Notes: generated by a model not told the origin, from the letters alone. Positions 1-7,758 are shown, counted from the stretch's first letter. The stretch: 17,310 nt of DNA from Actinomycetota bacterium (GCA_013821525.1 JACDGR010000022.1:1-17310), one strand, 5' to 3'. Made by a program: numbers and translations.

Positions 1-950
1 GACGTGTACTGCGACTTCTGACCCTGCGTAAGAGCCCAGAAGATCAGCTTGCGTAGCTCGGCCGCATGTGCGGTCTGCTGCGGCACGATCACGTAGGTGT
101 AGGTCGAGATCGGGTACGCGAGCGGTGCCGACTTCGGTGGGTTGACGATGTGGAGCTCGTTGCTCGCGGGCACCTTCGGGAACGCGAGTGCTGCAGCCGT
201 GATGCGCCGCAGGCTCGGGTAGAGGTACTTGCCCGCGTTGTTGCGCACCGCCGCGAACCGAATGTGGTTCTTCAGCGCGAACGCGACGTCGACGTAGGTG
301 ATGCCACCGTCGGTGCGCGAGACGAGGCCGGCGACGCCGGCCGAACCGCGTGCCCCGATCCCCGCAGGGAAAGTGACGGCCGTCGAGTTACCCACGCTCG
401 ACTTCCACTTCGCCGACACACCTGAGAGGTAGTCGGTGAAGTTGTAGGTGGTGCCGGATCCGTCGGAGCGGAAGATCGGCGTGATCTTCAGGTTCGGCAT
501 GTTCGCGCCGGGATTGAGCGCTCCGATCTGAGGATCGTTCCAGTTCGTGATGTCGCCGAGGAAGATCTTGGCGAGGACCGCCCCGTTCAGCCTCAGGTGC
601 ACAGGTGCACCGGAGACGTTGTAGGCGATCGAAGTGGCCGAGAGCGCCCATGGGATCTGGACGCAGCTCTTGCAAGCGGTGGCCTGATCCGGCGTGAGAG
701 GAGCATCGGAAGCGCCGAAGTCGACCTGCCGGTTGGTGATCGCGGCGATGCCGGCGCCCGAGCCGACAGGGCTGTACTGAACCGTGTAGCCGAACGCCGA
801 GCCGAGGGCCGGTGTCCAGGTCGAGACAAGCGGCGAGACGAACGAGCTGCCTGCCCCCGTGATCGTCGTGTCGTTGCTCGTGGCGCCTGCGGCCGCAACC
901 AACAGAAGCGCGGCGGAGGCGATGGCGATGAGGGCGAGCCCTCTCTTCAT
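1..950 (-). CDS. pstS: Phosphate ABC transporter, substrate-binding protein PstS (3' end cut by window)
   Basis: Captures phosphate outside the membrane and hands it to PstC-PstA. The reading frame is open from an ATG at 950 to the left edge (316 complete codons), so the C-terminus is missing. Residues 1-23 form a signal peptide (MKRG, then a hydrophobic stretch ending VAAAGA). PstS hallmarks follow: TGAGSSF (31-37), GSGAGIAAI (63-71), VDFGASDAPL (76-85), LGDITNWND (131-139) and the phosphate-loop motif SDGSGTT (162-168). An AGGAG ribosome binding site lies at 961-965, ten bases before the start. There is no lipobox cysteine after the signal peptide, although Gram-positive PstS is usually a lipoprotein. 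C93 and C96 form a CxxC. The gene is last in the pstC-pstA-pstS direction and has its own PHO-box-like repeats upstream. The identification is firm. Confidence 0.95.
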   Translation of the reverse strand, partial: MKRGLALIAIASAALLLVAAAGATSNDTTITGAGSSFVSPLVSTWTPALGSAFGYTVQYSPVGSGAGIAAITNRQVDFGASDAPLTPDQATACKSCVQIPWALSATSIAYNVSGAPVHLRLNGAVLAKIFLGDITNWNDPQIGALNPGANMPNLKITPIFRSDGSGTTYNFTDYLSGVSAKWKSSVGNSTAVTFPAGIGARGSAGVAGLVSRTDGGITYVDVAFALKNHIRFAAVRNNAGKYLYPSLRRITAAALAFPKVPASNELHIVNPPKSAPLAYPISTYTYVIVPQQTAHAAELRKLIFWALTQGQKSQYT

Positions 951-1031
951 AAGACGTGGTCTCCTATTCCCTGGGGTATCGATTGCCTGACGCCGCCAAT
1001 GTGCCGCGTACCGTGCTCCGCGTGGGCTGAT

Positions 1032-1064
1032 GCCGTGTGACGGCAAGGTGACGGAGTGGTGAAC
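1032..1064 (-). promoter_or_regulatory. PHO-box-like array of three 11-bp direct repeats upstream of pstS
   Basis: On the minus strand, three consecutive 11-base units have the cores GTTCACC (1064-1058), CGTCACC (1053-1047) and CGTCACA (1042-1036). This matches the layout of actinobacterial PHO boxes bound by PhoP: 11-nt direct repeats with a GTTCACC-like 7-mer. The array begins five bases after the pstA stop and lies about 80 bases before the pstS start, so pstS can probably be transcribed separately from pstCA. A short hairpin (TGCCGT-GTG-ACGGCA, 1031-1045) overlaps the last repeat. No clear -10 element was found in the rest of the 951-1068 gap. Confidence 0.6.
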
Positions 1065-1068
1065 GAGC

Positions 1069-1983
1069 TCAGCGCGGCGCGCCGAGCTTCCGGCGCGATC
1101 GTTCGAGGAGATAGCGCGCAGCCAGGCTGGTCAGCAAGACGAAGGTGATCAGCACGAATGCCATCGCCCACGCCTGCTGGTGCAGGTTCTCGTCAGGCGC
1201 CTCGGAGTACTGGAAGATCAGGAACGGGATCGAGGCAACTGGATGCGTTGGGTTCCAGTCGGTCACCTGACCCGCGAGAGAGGATGTAAAGAGCAGCGGC
1301 GCGGTCTCGCCCGCAGCACGCGCAATTGCGAGCGTCGTACCGGTCAGGATGCCGCCGAAGGCTGTCGGCAGGACGACGCGAAGCACGGTCTGCCACTTCG
1401 AGACGCCGAGCGCGTAGCTTGCCTCTCGCAGGTCGTCCGGAACGAGCGTCAGGACCTCCATCGTCGCGCGAGCGATGAGCGGCAACATGATCACCGCGAG
1501 CGCGAATCCGCCGGCGAAGGCGCTCTGGTGATGGCCCCAGCCGACAATCGGCAAGCTCACCTTGACGCAGAGCGCGAAGACAAAGATCCCAATCACGATC
1601 GATGGGAACCCGTTCAGAACATCGAGCCAGAGCCGCACCTGCTGCCCGATCGGCTTCGGTGCGAATTCGCTGACGAAGATCGCGGACAGCACGCCGAACG
1701 GCAGCGCCATCGCAGTCGCGATCCCGACGAGGACGAGGCTACCGACCAGGGCAGGCGCCACCCCCCCGCCTGTCTCGCCGAAAATTGCGGGGCCTTTCAT
1801 AAAGAAGGCTAGGTTCAGCGCACCGACACCGCGCGAGAAGACCGACCAGACGAGGATGCCGAGGACGAGCAGCGCGGAGAACGCGGCGAGTGCGGCGAGA
1901 ACCTCGGCGATCCGGTTTACGAGGAGCCGCCGCCGTCCGCGACCGGTGACGCGCAAGCTAATCGGGTTCGGCGCAGCGCTCAT
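1069..1983 (-). CDS. pstA: Phosphate ABC transporter permease PstA
   Basis: One of the two membrane permeases of the Pst high-affinity phosphate importer; it pairs with PstC and is driven by PstB. The 304-aa protein is of usual length. It has about six hydrophobic segments, the first near residues 26-48, the conserved NGFPSIVIGIF (124-134), and an EAA loop at about 185-206 (REASYALGVSKW, then VLRVVLP) that contacts the ATPase. The ATG start shares one base with the pstC stop (TGATG at 1985-1981), so translation is probably coupled. A 118-bp gap with PHO-box-like repeats separates it from pstS. Confidence 0.96.
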   Translation of the reverse strand: MSAAPNPISLRVTGRGRRRLLVNRIAEVLAALAAFSALLVLGILVWSVFSRGVGALNLAFFMKGPAIFGETGGGVAPALVGSLVLVGIATAMALPFGVLSAIFVSEFAPKPIGQQVRLWLDVLNGFPSIVIGIFVFALCVKVSLPIVGWGHHQSAFAGGFALAVIMLPLIARATMEVLTLVPDDLREASYALGVSKWQTVLRVVLPTAFGGILTGTTLAIARAAGETAPLLFTSSLAGQVTDWNPTHPVASIPFLIFQYSEAPDENLHQQAWAMAFVLITFVLLTSLAARYLLERSRRKLGAPR

Positions 1984-3011
1984 CAGTCGCCGCCGATCCG
2001 CTGAAACTCGAATCGCTTCACGACGCGCTGCGCGGTGAAGTTGGCGAGGAAGGTGATCACGAGCAGGATCAGCGCCAGGTAAATCAGTGACGCCACTTGG
2101 ATGTTCGAGACGGCGCCCTGATACTGGTTCGCCGTTCGGCTCGCAAGCGTGTCACCGGGCTCGAAGATCGACAGCTTCAGCGGTGTGAAGTTCCCGATCA
2201 CCTGAGTGACGGCGATCGCTTCGCCGAGCGCGCGACCGAGGCCGAGGATCACTGCAGCAACGACTCCGCCACGAACAGTCGGGATGACGACCGTGCGCAC
2301 CATTTCCCAACGCGTCGCTCCGAGCCCGACTGCGCCTTCCTCGAGTTCGGCAGGCACACCGATGAAGAGCTCCCGACAAATTGAGGACGTAATCGGGATG
2401 ATCATGATCGTCAGAACGAGCATCGCCGAGAACACCGTCGACTCGACCTTGTCGCCACCGTGCGCGAAGATCGGGATCCAGCCGAGGAGATGTCCGAGGA
2501 GCGGCTGTAGGTGCTGCGCATCGAACGGTGCGAGCACGTAGATGCCCCAGAGCCCGACGACCACGCTCGGGACAGCTGCAAGCATCTCGATCAGCGTCCC
2601 GATCGGCCCACGAATGGACATCGGCGCGAGCTCGCTCAAGAACAGTCCGATTGCGATCGAGAGCGGAGCGGCAAGTAAGACTGCGCCGAAGGACGTGACC
2701 AGCGTCCCGATGATCAGGTCGCGCGCACCGAACCGGCTGGTAACGGGATTCCAGGTGTTGTGCCAGAGGAAGCCGAGCTTGAACACCTTGATCGCGGGCC
2801 ACGCGCCGTCAGCGACGCGCCAGACGATCGCAACGAGAACCAGGAATCCCACGAGCGCAGCGATGGCTGTCAGGCCGTACAGGAATTTGTCCCCGATTCG
2901 GTCGGCCGTGCGACGCGTGCGCGGCAGTCCCTCGGGGGCGGAGAGCGAGGCAGCTTCCATCAAGGCGTCAGCATTCCAGCGGCCGGCGCCACTTGGTGGG
3001 CGTTTCACCAC
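1983..3011 (-). CDS. pstC: Phosphate ABC transporter permease PstC
   Basis: Membrane permease of the Pst phosphate importer and partner of PstA. It shows a cytoplasmic N-terminus of about 43 residues, hydrophobic helices from about residue 44, the conserved EMLAAVPSVVVGLWG (142-156) and an EAA loop at 222-244 (LEEGAVGLGATRWEMV). The frame opens at a GTG at 3011, giving 342 aa. An in-frame ATG at 2960 gives 325 aa, closer to the common length near 320, and would leave the upstream dyad at 3002-3019 outside the coding region. Neither start has a good ribosome binding site, so the start is uncertain. It is first of the leftward pst genes and divergent from pstB. Confidence 0.93.
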   Translation of the reverse strand: MVKRPPSGAGRWNADALMEAASLSAPEGLPRTRRTADRIGDKFLYGLTAIAALVGFLVLVAIVWRVADGAWPAIKVFKLGFLWHNTWNPVTSRFGARDLIIGTLVTSFGAVLLAAPLSIAIGLFLSELAPMSIRGPIGTLIEMLAAVPSVVVGLWGIYVLAPFDAQHLQPLLGHLLGWIPIFAHGGDKVESTVFSAMLVLTIMIIPITSSICRELFIGVPAELEEGAVGLGATRWEMVRTVVIPTVRGGVVAAVILGLGRALGEAIAVTQVIGNFTPLKLSIFEPGDTLASRTANQYQGAVSNIQVASLIYLALILLVITFLANFTAQRVVKRFEFQRIGGD

Positions 3012-3041
3012 TCTGAAACACGTTGTTCACATCGTGTGAAC
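3002..3041. promoter_or_regulatory. Two tandem dyads between divergent pstC and pstB, candidate Pho operator
   Basis: Two perfect inverted repeats lie about 22 bases apart, centre to centre: GTTTCA-N6-TGAAAC at 3002-3019 and GTTCACA-N3-TGTGAAC at 3025-3041. Each contains GTTCAC- or GTTTCA-like cores on both strands, so PHO-box-like half sites face both genes. Rightward, the core GTGAACC (3036-3042) is followed ten bases later by CAGAGT (3053-3058), a possible -10 for pstB. The left dyad overlaps the first possible pstC codons. Recognition by a PhoP-type regulator is inference from sequence and context. Confidence 0.5.
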
Positions 3042-3075
3042 CCCTCGCCTGACAGAGTGCCGAGACACTTCTGCG

Positions 3076-3930
3076 GTGACCACCATGGATTCGCAACGAG
3101 ACCACATTCCGGCGATCGGCGTCGCGAAACCACCCTCTGCGGCGGAGGTCAGCCGTGAGGTCGTCTTCGTCATCAACGACCTGAGCGTTTTCTACGGAAA
3201 GGCGCCGGCGGTCAAGAACGTCAGCCTTAATATCCATCGCAACGCGATCACTGCGCTGATCGGGCCGTCCGGGTGCGGGAAGTCCACCGTGCTTCGGTGC
3301 CTGAACCGGATGAACGACCTCGTGTCGAGCGCGAAGGTCGAGGGAACCATTCTCTACCAGGGTGTCGATCTCTACGGCCCGGACGTCGATCCGATCGAGG
3401 TGCGCCGTCGCATCGGGATGGTCTTCCAGCGCCCGAATCCCTTTCCGAAGTCGATCTACGACAACGTTGCCTACGGCCTGCGAATCCTGGGGATGAAGGA
3501 CAATCTCGACGACAGGGTCGAGAAGGCCCTGCGCGGCGCCGCCCTCTGGGACGAGGTGAAGTCGCGGCTCAAGCGTTCCGCGCTCGGGCTGTCCGGCGGC
3601 CAGCAGCAACGACTCTGCATCGCGCGTGCGATCGCCGTTGAGCCCGACGTCGTGCTTCTCGATGAGCCTGCATCCGCGCTCGACCCGATCTCGACGTCGG
3701 CGATCGAAGATCTGATGCACGATCTGAAGCGCGATTACACACTCGTGATCGTCACGCACAACATGCAGCAAGCGGCGCGCGTCGCGGAGATGACCGCGTT
3801 CTTCAGCCTCGACGTCAAGGAGGACGGCTCGCGCAACGGCATCCTGGTCGAGTACGACTCCACCGAGAAGATCTTCACGCAGCCGGCCGACGAGCGCACC
3901 GAGGGTTACGTCACGGGGCGCTTCGGCTGA
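3076..3930 (+). CDS. pstB: Phosphate ABC transporter ATP-binding protein PstB
   Basis: ATPase that powers phosphate import through PstC-PstA. All ABC motifs are intact: Walker A GPSGCGKST (63-71), Q-loop VFQRPNPFP (116-124), signature LSGGQQQR (172-179), Walker B VVLLDEP (192-198), D-loop SALD (200-203) and H-loop THN (227-229). LRCLNRMNDL after Walker A and the GYVTGRFG C-terminus are typical of PstB. The 284-aa length includes an N-terminal extension of about 25-30 residues. The GTG at 3076 is the longest start; an ATG at 3085 has a weak GGTG at 3075-3078 and may be the real one. The gene is transcribed away from pstCA, so the ATPase and permeases of one transporter lie in two units. It overlaps phoU by one base. 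Confidence 0.97.
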   Translation: MTTMDSQRDHIPAIGVAKPPSAAEVSREVVFVINDLSVFYGKAPAVKNVSLNIHRNAITALIGPSGCGKSTVLRCLNRMNDLVSSAKVEGTILYQGVDLYGPDVDPIEVRRRIGMVFQRPNPFPKSIYDNVAYGLRILGMKDNLDDRVEKALRGAALWDEVKSRLKRSALGLSGGQQQRLCIARAIAVEPDVVLLDEPASALDPISTSAIEDLMHDLKRDYTLVIVTHNMQQAARVAEMTAFFSLDVKEDGSRNGILVEYDSTEKIFTQPADERTEGYVTGRFG

Positions 3931-4607
3931 TGGCGCTGCGCATCACGTTCACCGAGGAGCTGGCCCAGCTCGAGGCATCTCTGCAGGAGGAGGGCGACCT
4001 CGTGCTCCGTGCGCTGCGTTCGTCGTTGAACGCGCTTGCGCGCGCCGACCAGGAGCTCGCCGACGAGGTGATCAAGTTCGACGACGAGGTCGATCGCCGC
4101 TACGTCCAGATCGAGGAAGGCGTCCAGTCGCTTCTGGCGCGACAGACACCGGTCGCCGCCGATCTCCGGCTCGTCCTGGCCGTGCTTCGCATCAACCTGC
4201 ATCTCGAGCGGATGGCGGACTACTGCGTGACGGTCGCCAAACTGACGAAGCTGATGGGCAACCTCAACGTCAGCGACGAGGCGATCAGCAGTTCGATCGA
4301 AGACATGGGACAGCGCGCCGAGCAGATGATTCGGGTCGCGATGGAGGCTTTCGCGACGCGAGACGCGGATCAGGCGCAGACGCTCGTCGACCTCGACGAG
4401 CTGATCGACCGCGCGAACCGCAACGCGATCGAGGACGTACTCTCCCTGGGAGACTCCCCGCAGGAGCGTGAGTACGGGCTACGGATGCTCGTCGTCTCGC
4501 GGTGTGTCGAACGGATCGGAGACCACGCAGTCGACATCGGCGAGCAGGTCGCCTACCTCGTCACCGGCGAGTTCCGCGAGTTCACCGACGCCTCTCACCC
4601 GGCATAA
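3930..4607 (+). CDS. phoU: Phosphate transport regulator PhoU
   Basis: PhoU proteins link the Pst transporter to the PhoR/PhoP-type sensor system and damp phosphate uptake when Pi is plentiful. The 225-aa protein is of usual size and holds two PhoU repeats. The E/DxxxD metal-binding motifs are visible: DDEVD (51-55) and ERMAD (93-97) in the first half, and LDELID (154-159) and ERIGD (194-198) in the second. The ATG overlaps the pstB stop by one base (TGATG at 3928-3932), so the two are probably translated together. Only 25 bases separate its end from the convergent DUF47 gene, and no hairpin terminator was seen there. Confidence 0.95.
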   Translation: MALRITFTEELAQLEASLQEEGDLVLRALRSSLNALARADQELADEVIKFDDEVDRRYVQIEEGVQSLLARQTPVAADLRLVLAVLRINLHLERMADYCVTVAKLTKLMGNLNVSDEAISSSIEDMGQRAEQMIRVAMEAFATRDADQAQTLVDLDELIDRANRNAIEDVLSLGDSPQEREYGLRMLVVSRCVERIGDHAVDIGEQVAYLVTGEFREFTDASHPA

Positions 4608-4632
4608 GCACCCGCGCCGAGGGGCCGTCTCC

Positions 4633-5250
4633 CTACTGGTTCTTGACCAGGATGTTGCCGACGCGGTGCGCTGCCGTCTCGCAGGCGTCGACCGCGTCCT
4701 CGAGCGCCTCGTAGATGTCCTTCCACCGGATCACGATCACGGGGTCGATGCGGTCGTCCTTGAAGAGGCTCGCCCGCGCAGCGCGCGCGACGTCATCGGC
4801 CTCGTCCTCGATCGCCTTGATCGCGACGATCTCCTCGGCCAAGCCCTTCTTGCCTTTCAGGCCGGCGAGCAGCACCGCCAGGCGCTCAGAGGCCTGGACG
4901 AGCAGGGCACAGAGCTGGATCGCCTGCTTCGTTGCCGACTCGACGCCGTAGAGGCCAAGCAGCTCCGCCGCGTTCTCGCCGGCGTCCGCGACCTCGTCGA
5001 CGGCGAAGGCAAGTGTGATCAGGTCGTCGCGGTCGTAGGGCGTCACGAAGAGGCTGTTCGTCTGACTCAGCAGCTCGGAGACGATGCGATCTGCTTCGTG
5101 CTCGAGCCTTTTGACGTCGTCCTGCGTCGGGCCGGATGGCCATTCGACAAACCGCCGCTCGACGGCGCGACTCACGGCGAGCGCCGCTTCGCCCGCCTGC
5201 GTCAGCAGGTCGAAGATCTGCCCCGAGCCGCCTCCGAGACCGAACTTCAT
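4633..5250 (-). CDS. DUF47 (PhoU-like) PiT accessory protein, copy B
   Basis: A cytoplasmic all-helical protein of the DUF47/PhoU-like family, members of which are usually encoded beside a PiT transporter and thought to control it. The 205-aa protein starts at an ATG at 5250, four bases inside the end of the PiT gene (ATGA overlap). The same frame stays open further upstream, but there it only shadows PiT. Family features are RLEHEADR (48-55), LFVTPYDRDD (67-76), AIEDEADD (146-153) and the C-terminal IRWKDIYEALEDAVDACE (174-191) with ILVKN. It has the same length and motif order as the DUF47 gene upstream of PiT but is well diverged from it, including a Gly-rich N-terminus (FGLGGGSGQ). The two copies are probably an old duplication. 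Confidence 0.9.
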   Translation of the reverse strand: MKFGLGGGSGQIFDLLTQAGEAALAVSRAVERRFVEWPSGPTQDDVKRLEHEADRIVSELLSQTNSLFVTPYDRDDLITLAFAVDEVADAGENAAELLGLYGVESATKQAIQLCALLVQASERLAVLLAGLKGKKGLAEEIVAIKAIEDEADDVARAARASLFKDDRIDPVIVIRWKDIYEALEDAVDACETAAHRVGNILVKNQ

Positions 5251-6236
5251 CCGCCGAAGATCCACTTGACGGGGAACCACATACCCGCGGCGACGATTGC
5301 GGCTGCCGGGATTGTCAGGATCCACGCGAAGACGATGTTTCCCGCAACGCCCCATCGGACTGCCGAGAGGCGCTTCGTCGCGCCGGATCCCATCACCGCT
5401 CCCGAGACCACATGGGTCGTCGAGAGTGGGTAGCCGTAGCGCGTCGACGCGTAGATGACGGCTCCGGACGCTGCCTGCGCGGCGAAGCCTGCCGGCGCGT
5501 CCATCTGGAAGACACGTTGGCCGAGGGTGCGCATGATCCGCCACCCGCCGGTGTAGGTACCAAGCCCGATCGCGAGCCCCGCAGCGATCTTCACCCAGGT
5601 CGGGATATAGAAGGTGTCGATCGAGCCGTTCGCGTAGAGCGCGAGGGCGATCACTCCCATCGTCTTCTGCGCATCGTTCGCGCCGTGGGTGAACGCCACC
5701 CACGTACCGGTGACGAGCTGACCCAGACGGAAAGAGCGGTTGGCAAGGCCTGGCGTCATCCAGCGGAAGAGCCAGTAAATCGCGAGCAGCAGCAGGAAGG
5801 CGCCCGCGAACGCGATCGTCGGCGCCCACAGCGCCGGGATCAACACCTTGTGTGTGATCCCGTGCCACTCGACGCCTTTCTCGCCCGACTGCACGAGCGC
5901 TGCCCCGACGAGGCCGCCGATCAGCGCGTGCGACGACGAGGATGGCAGCCCGAGCCACCAGGTGAGCAGGTTCCAGGTGATCGCCCCGATCACCGCGGCA
6001 AGCACCGTCTTCGGGTTGGCGAGGCCGGTGTCGATGATTCCCTTGCCGACGGTCTTCGCCACCGCGGTGGTCGCAAACGCGCCGGCGAGGTTCGCGATCG
6101 CGGCGATCAGCACGGCGAGCCTGGGCGACAGGGCGCGCGTCGAGATCGACGTGGCGACTGCGTTCGCCGTATCGTGAAAGCCGTTCGTGAAATCGAACGC
6201 GAGCGCGGCCGCGATCGTGATGACGAGCAGGGTCAT
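5247..6236 (-). CDS. pit: PiT-family inorganic phosphate transporter
   Basis: A low-affinity, ion-coupled phosphate permease of the inner membrane. The two inverted PiT signature regions are clear: NGFHDTANAVAT (18-29) near the N-terminus and THGANDAQKTMG (183-194) in the second half. PSSSSHALIGG (98-108) and PLSTTHVVSGAVMGSG (270-285) also fit. At 329 aa it belongs to the short bacterial form, with about ten hydrophobic segments and no long cytoplasmic loop. The ATG directly follows the stop of the upstream DUF47 gene, with no spacer, and the downstream DUF47 gene overlaps its end by four bases, so all three are probably translated as a coupled set. With Pst nearby, the cell has both high- and low-affinity uptake in one locus. 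Confidence 0.95.
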   Translation of the reverse strand: MTLLVITIAAALAFDFTNGFHDTANAVATSISTRALSPRLAVLIAAIANLAGAFATTAVAKTVGKGIIDTGLANPKTVLAAVIGAITWNLLTWWLGLPSSSSHALIGGLVGAALVQSGEKGVEWHGITHKVLIPALWAPTIAFAGAFLLLLAIYWLFRWMTPGLANRSFRLGQLVTGTWVAFTHGANDAQKTMGVIALALYANGSIDTFYIPTWVKIAAGLAIGLGTYTGGWRIMRTLGQRVFQMDAPAGFAAQAASGAVIYASTRYGYPLSTTHVVSGAVMGSGATKRLSAVRWGVAGNIVFAWILTIPAAAIVAAGMWFPVKWIFGG

Positions 6237-6854
6237 CTAACGATTCTTGACGAGGATCGCCTCGAGCACGTCCGCGGCGTTCTCGCAGGCGTCGACCGCC
6301 TCCTCGAGCTGCTCGTGGATGTCCTTCCAACGGATGATCGTCAGTGGGTCGGCACCCGAGCGGAACAGCTCGGCGATCGCCTCGCGTGAGAGGCGGTCAC
6401 CCTCGTCCTCGAGCTCGCGCAATGCGGCGAGCTGGCGCTGTGAGTCCTTGAAGCCTTCGAGGCGCTCGACCGCTTCGTGCAACCGGGACGCCGCGCGATG
6501 GATCACCTCTGCCTGCTGCCGCGCCTTTTGCGGCACGTCGCGCACCTCGTAGGCGTCGATGTTGTCGGCCGCCTCGTCGATGTGATCGCAGACGTCGTCG
6601 ATCACCGAGGCGAGGCGGTACATGTCGTCGCGGTCGAACGGCGTGACGAACGTGCGGTTCAAGAGGTTGATCACCTCGTGCGTCAGGCGATCACCCTCGT
6701 GCTCGAGCTCACGGATGTCGCGCAGCCGTTCCTTACTGTCCGGCCACTCCTCCAGCAGCTCGACGAGCGCTCGGGCGATCTCGCGGGCGTTCGCGGACGC
6801 CTGGGTGAAGAGCATGAAGAACTGCCGCTTCTGCGGGGTCAGGCGAAGAGCCAT
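6237..6854 (-). CDS. DUF47 (PhoU-like) PiT accessory protein, copy A
   Basis: Second member of the DUF47 family in this operon, 205 aa, encoded directly before PiT. Motifs are RELEHEGDR (48-56), TFVTPFDRDD (68-77), ELEDEGDRL (147-155) and IIRWKDIHEQLEEAVDACE (173-191), ending ILVKNR. The acidic E/DxxxD patterns resemble the metal-binding sites of PhoU. The likely role is a cytoplasmic regulator or subunit of the PiT transporter; this rests on family knowledge and the gene order. It follows uppP after 31 bases with only a weak GGCGG in front of the ATG. A good alternative start was not found. Confidence 0.92.
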   Translation of the reverse strand: MALRLTPQKRQFFMLFTQASANAREIARALVELLEEWPDSKERLRDIRELEHEGDRLTHEVINLLNRTFVTPFDRDDMYRLASVIDDVCDHIDEAADNIDAYEVRDVPQKARQQAEVIHRAASRLHEAVERLEGFKDSQRQLAALRELEDEGDRLSREAIAELFRSGADPLTIIRWKDIHEQLEEAVDACENAADVLEAILVKNR

Positions 6855-6885
6855 TGCGCCGCCGTATCTACCAGATCGTCACACG

Positions 6886-7758
6886 TCAGGTCGCAACGAA
6901 GTAGATCGTGCACGCGAGGCCGGCAGCGAAGCAGTAGATCGCGAACGGCCGCAGTGTCTGGGTCTCGAAGAAGCGCATCAGGAAGCGAACGGCGAGATAT
7001 GCGGTGGCGGCGGAGCAGATCGCCCCGACGAGAGCCTGCCCGCGAACGCCGTCGCCGTCGGGCCCGAATAGCTCGGGCAGCTTCAGGATCGCCGCCGCGG
7101 CGATGATCGGCGTTGCCAGCAAGAAGGCGTAGCGGGCAGCGTCCTTGTGCGAGAGACCGACGACGAGGCCGCCGCCGATCGTCGCGCCGGAGCGCGAGAA
7201 GCCGGGGATCAGCGCGATCGCCTGGGCGGCGCCGACGAAGAACGCTCCGCGCCAGGTGACCGTGCGCCCGATCCGTGCGTCGTCCTCGGCGTCGGCCACC
7301 GGAGCCCGTCGACGCAGCAGCTCCGCCCCGTAGAGGAGGAGGCCGTTCAGGGTCAGGAAGATCGCCGCCGAGGTCGGGGAGGCGAACACCTTCCGCAGAG
7401 AGTGCTCGAGCAGGAGGCCGAGGATGCCGGCGGGGATCGTCCCGACGACGAGGAGCCACCCGAGCTTCGCGTCGGCGTCGTCCGGGTCGATGCCGCGATC
7501 GCGCAACGACCGACCGATGCCGCGGATGATCCGGACCCAGTCGCGGAAGAAGAAGCAGAAGAGGACGATCGCCGTCGCGAGATGGGTCGCGACGAGAAAG
7601 GTCAGGAAGTACTTGTCGTTCTGATGGATGTTCCACCCGAAGAGCTTCGGGAGGATGACGCTGTGTCCGAGGCTCGAGACGGGAAAGAGCTCCGAGACGC
7701 CTTGCAGCAGCCCCAGCACGATCGCCTGGGGATACGAGATGAGTGCGCCGAGAATCAC
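6886..7758 (-). CDS. uppP: Undecaprenyl pyrophosphate phosphatase UppP/BacA
   Basis: Integral membrane enzyme that removes the terminal phosphate from undecaprenyl pyrophosphate, recycling the lipid carrier for peptidoglycan and other wall polymers; overproduction gives bacitracin resistance. The 290-aa protein is of usual length. The catalytic region LQGVSELFPVSSLGH (18-32) holds the (E/Q)xxxE pair Q19/E23 and H32, and PGFSRSGAT (185-193) holds the essential Arg. It is hydrophobic through most of its length with about eight helices. The GTG start overlaps the stop of the upstream two-helix protein by four bases (GTGA), supporting this start and operon membership. Placement beside a phosphate transporter is notable, because the reaction releases Pi on the outer face of the membrane. 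Confidence 0.95.
   Translation of the reverse strand: MILGALISYPQAIVLGLLQGVSELFPVSSLGHSVILPKLFGWNIHQNDKYFLTFLVATHLATAIVLFCFFFRDWVRIIRGIGRSLRDRGIDPDDADAKLGWLLVVGTIPAGILGLLLEHSLRKVFASPTSAAIFLTLNGLLLYGAELLRRRAPVADAEDDARIGRTVTWRGAFFVGAAQAIALIPGFSRSGATIGGGLVVGLSHKDAARYAFLLATPIIAAAAILKLPELFGPDGDGVRGQALVGAICSAATAYLAVRFLMRFFETQTLRPFAIYCFAAGLACTIYFVAT

Noticed and set aside
1031..1045. TGCCGT-GTG-ACGGCA hairpin as a terminator after pstA
   Set aside because: A short stem without a U-run that coincides with the PHO-box-like repeats, which explain it at least as well.
4633..6330. A 565-codon leftward open frame joining DUF47 copy B to a long N-terminal extension
   Set aside because: The extension is an out-of-frame, Arg-rich reading of the PiT gene. 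The real start is the ATG at 5250, giving a normal 205-aa DUF47 protein.
5136..6389. A 417-codon rightward frame antisense to PiT and the DUF47 genes
   Set aside because: Low-complexity Arg/Asp-rich shadow with no domain; the opposite strand codes for three recognised proteins.
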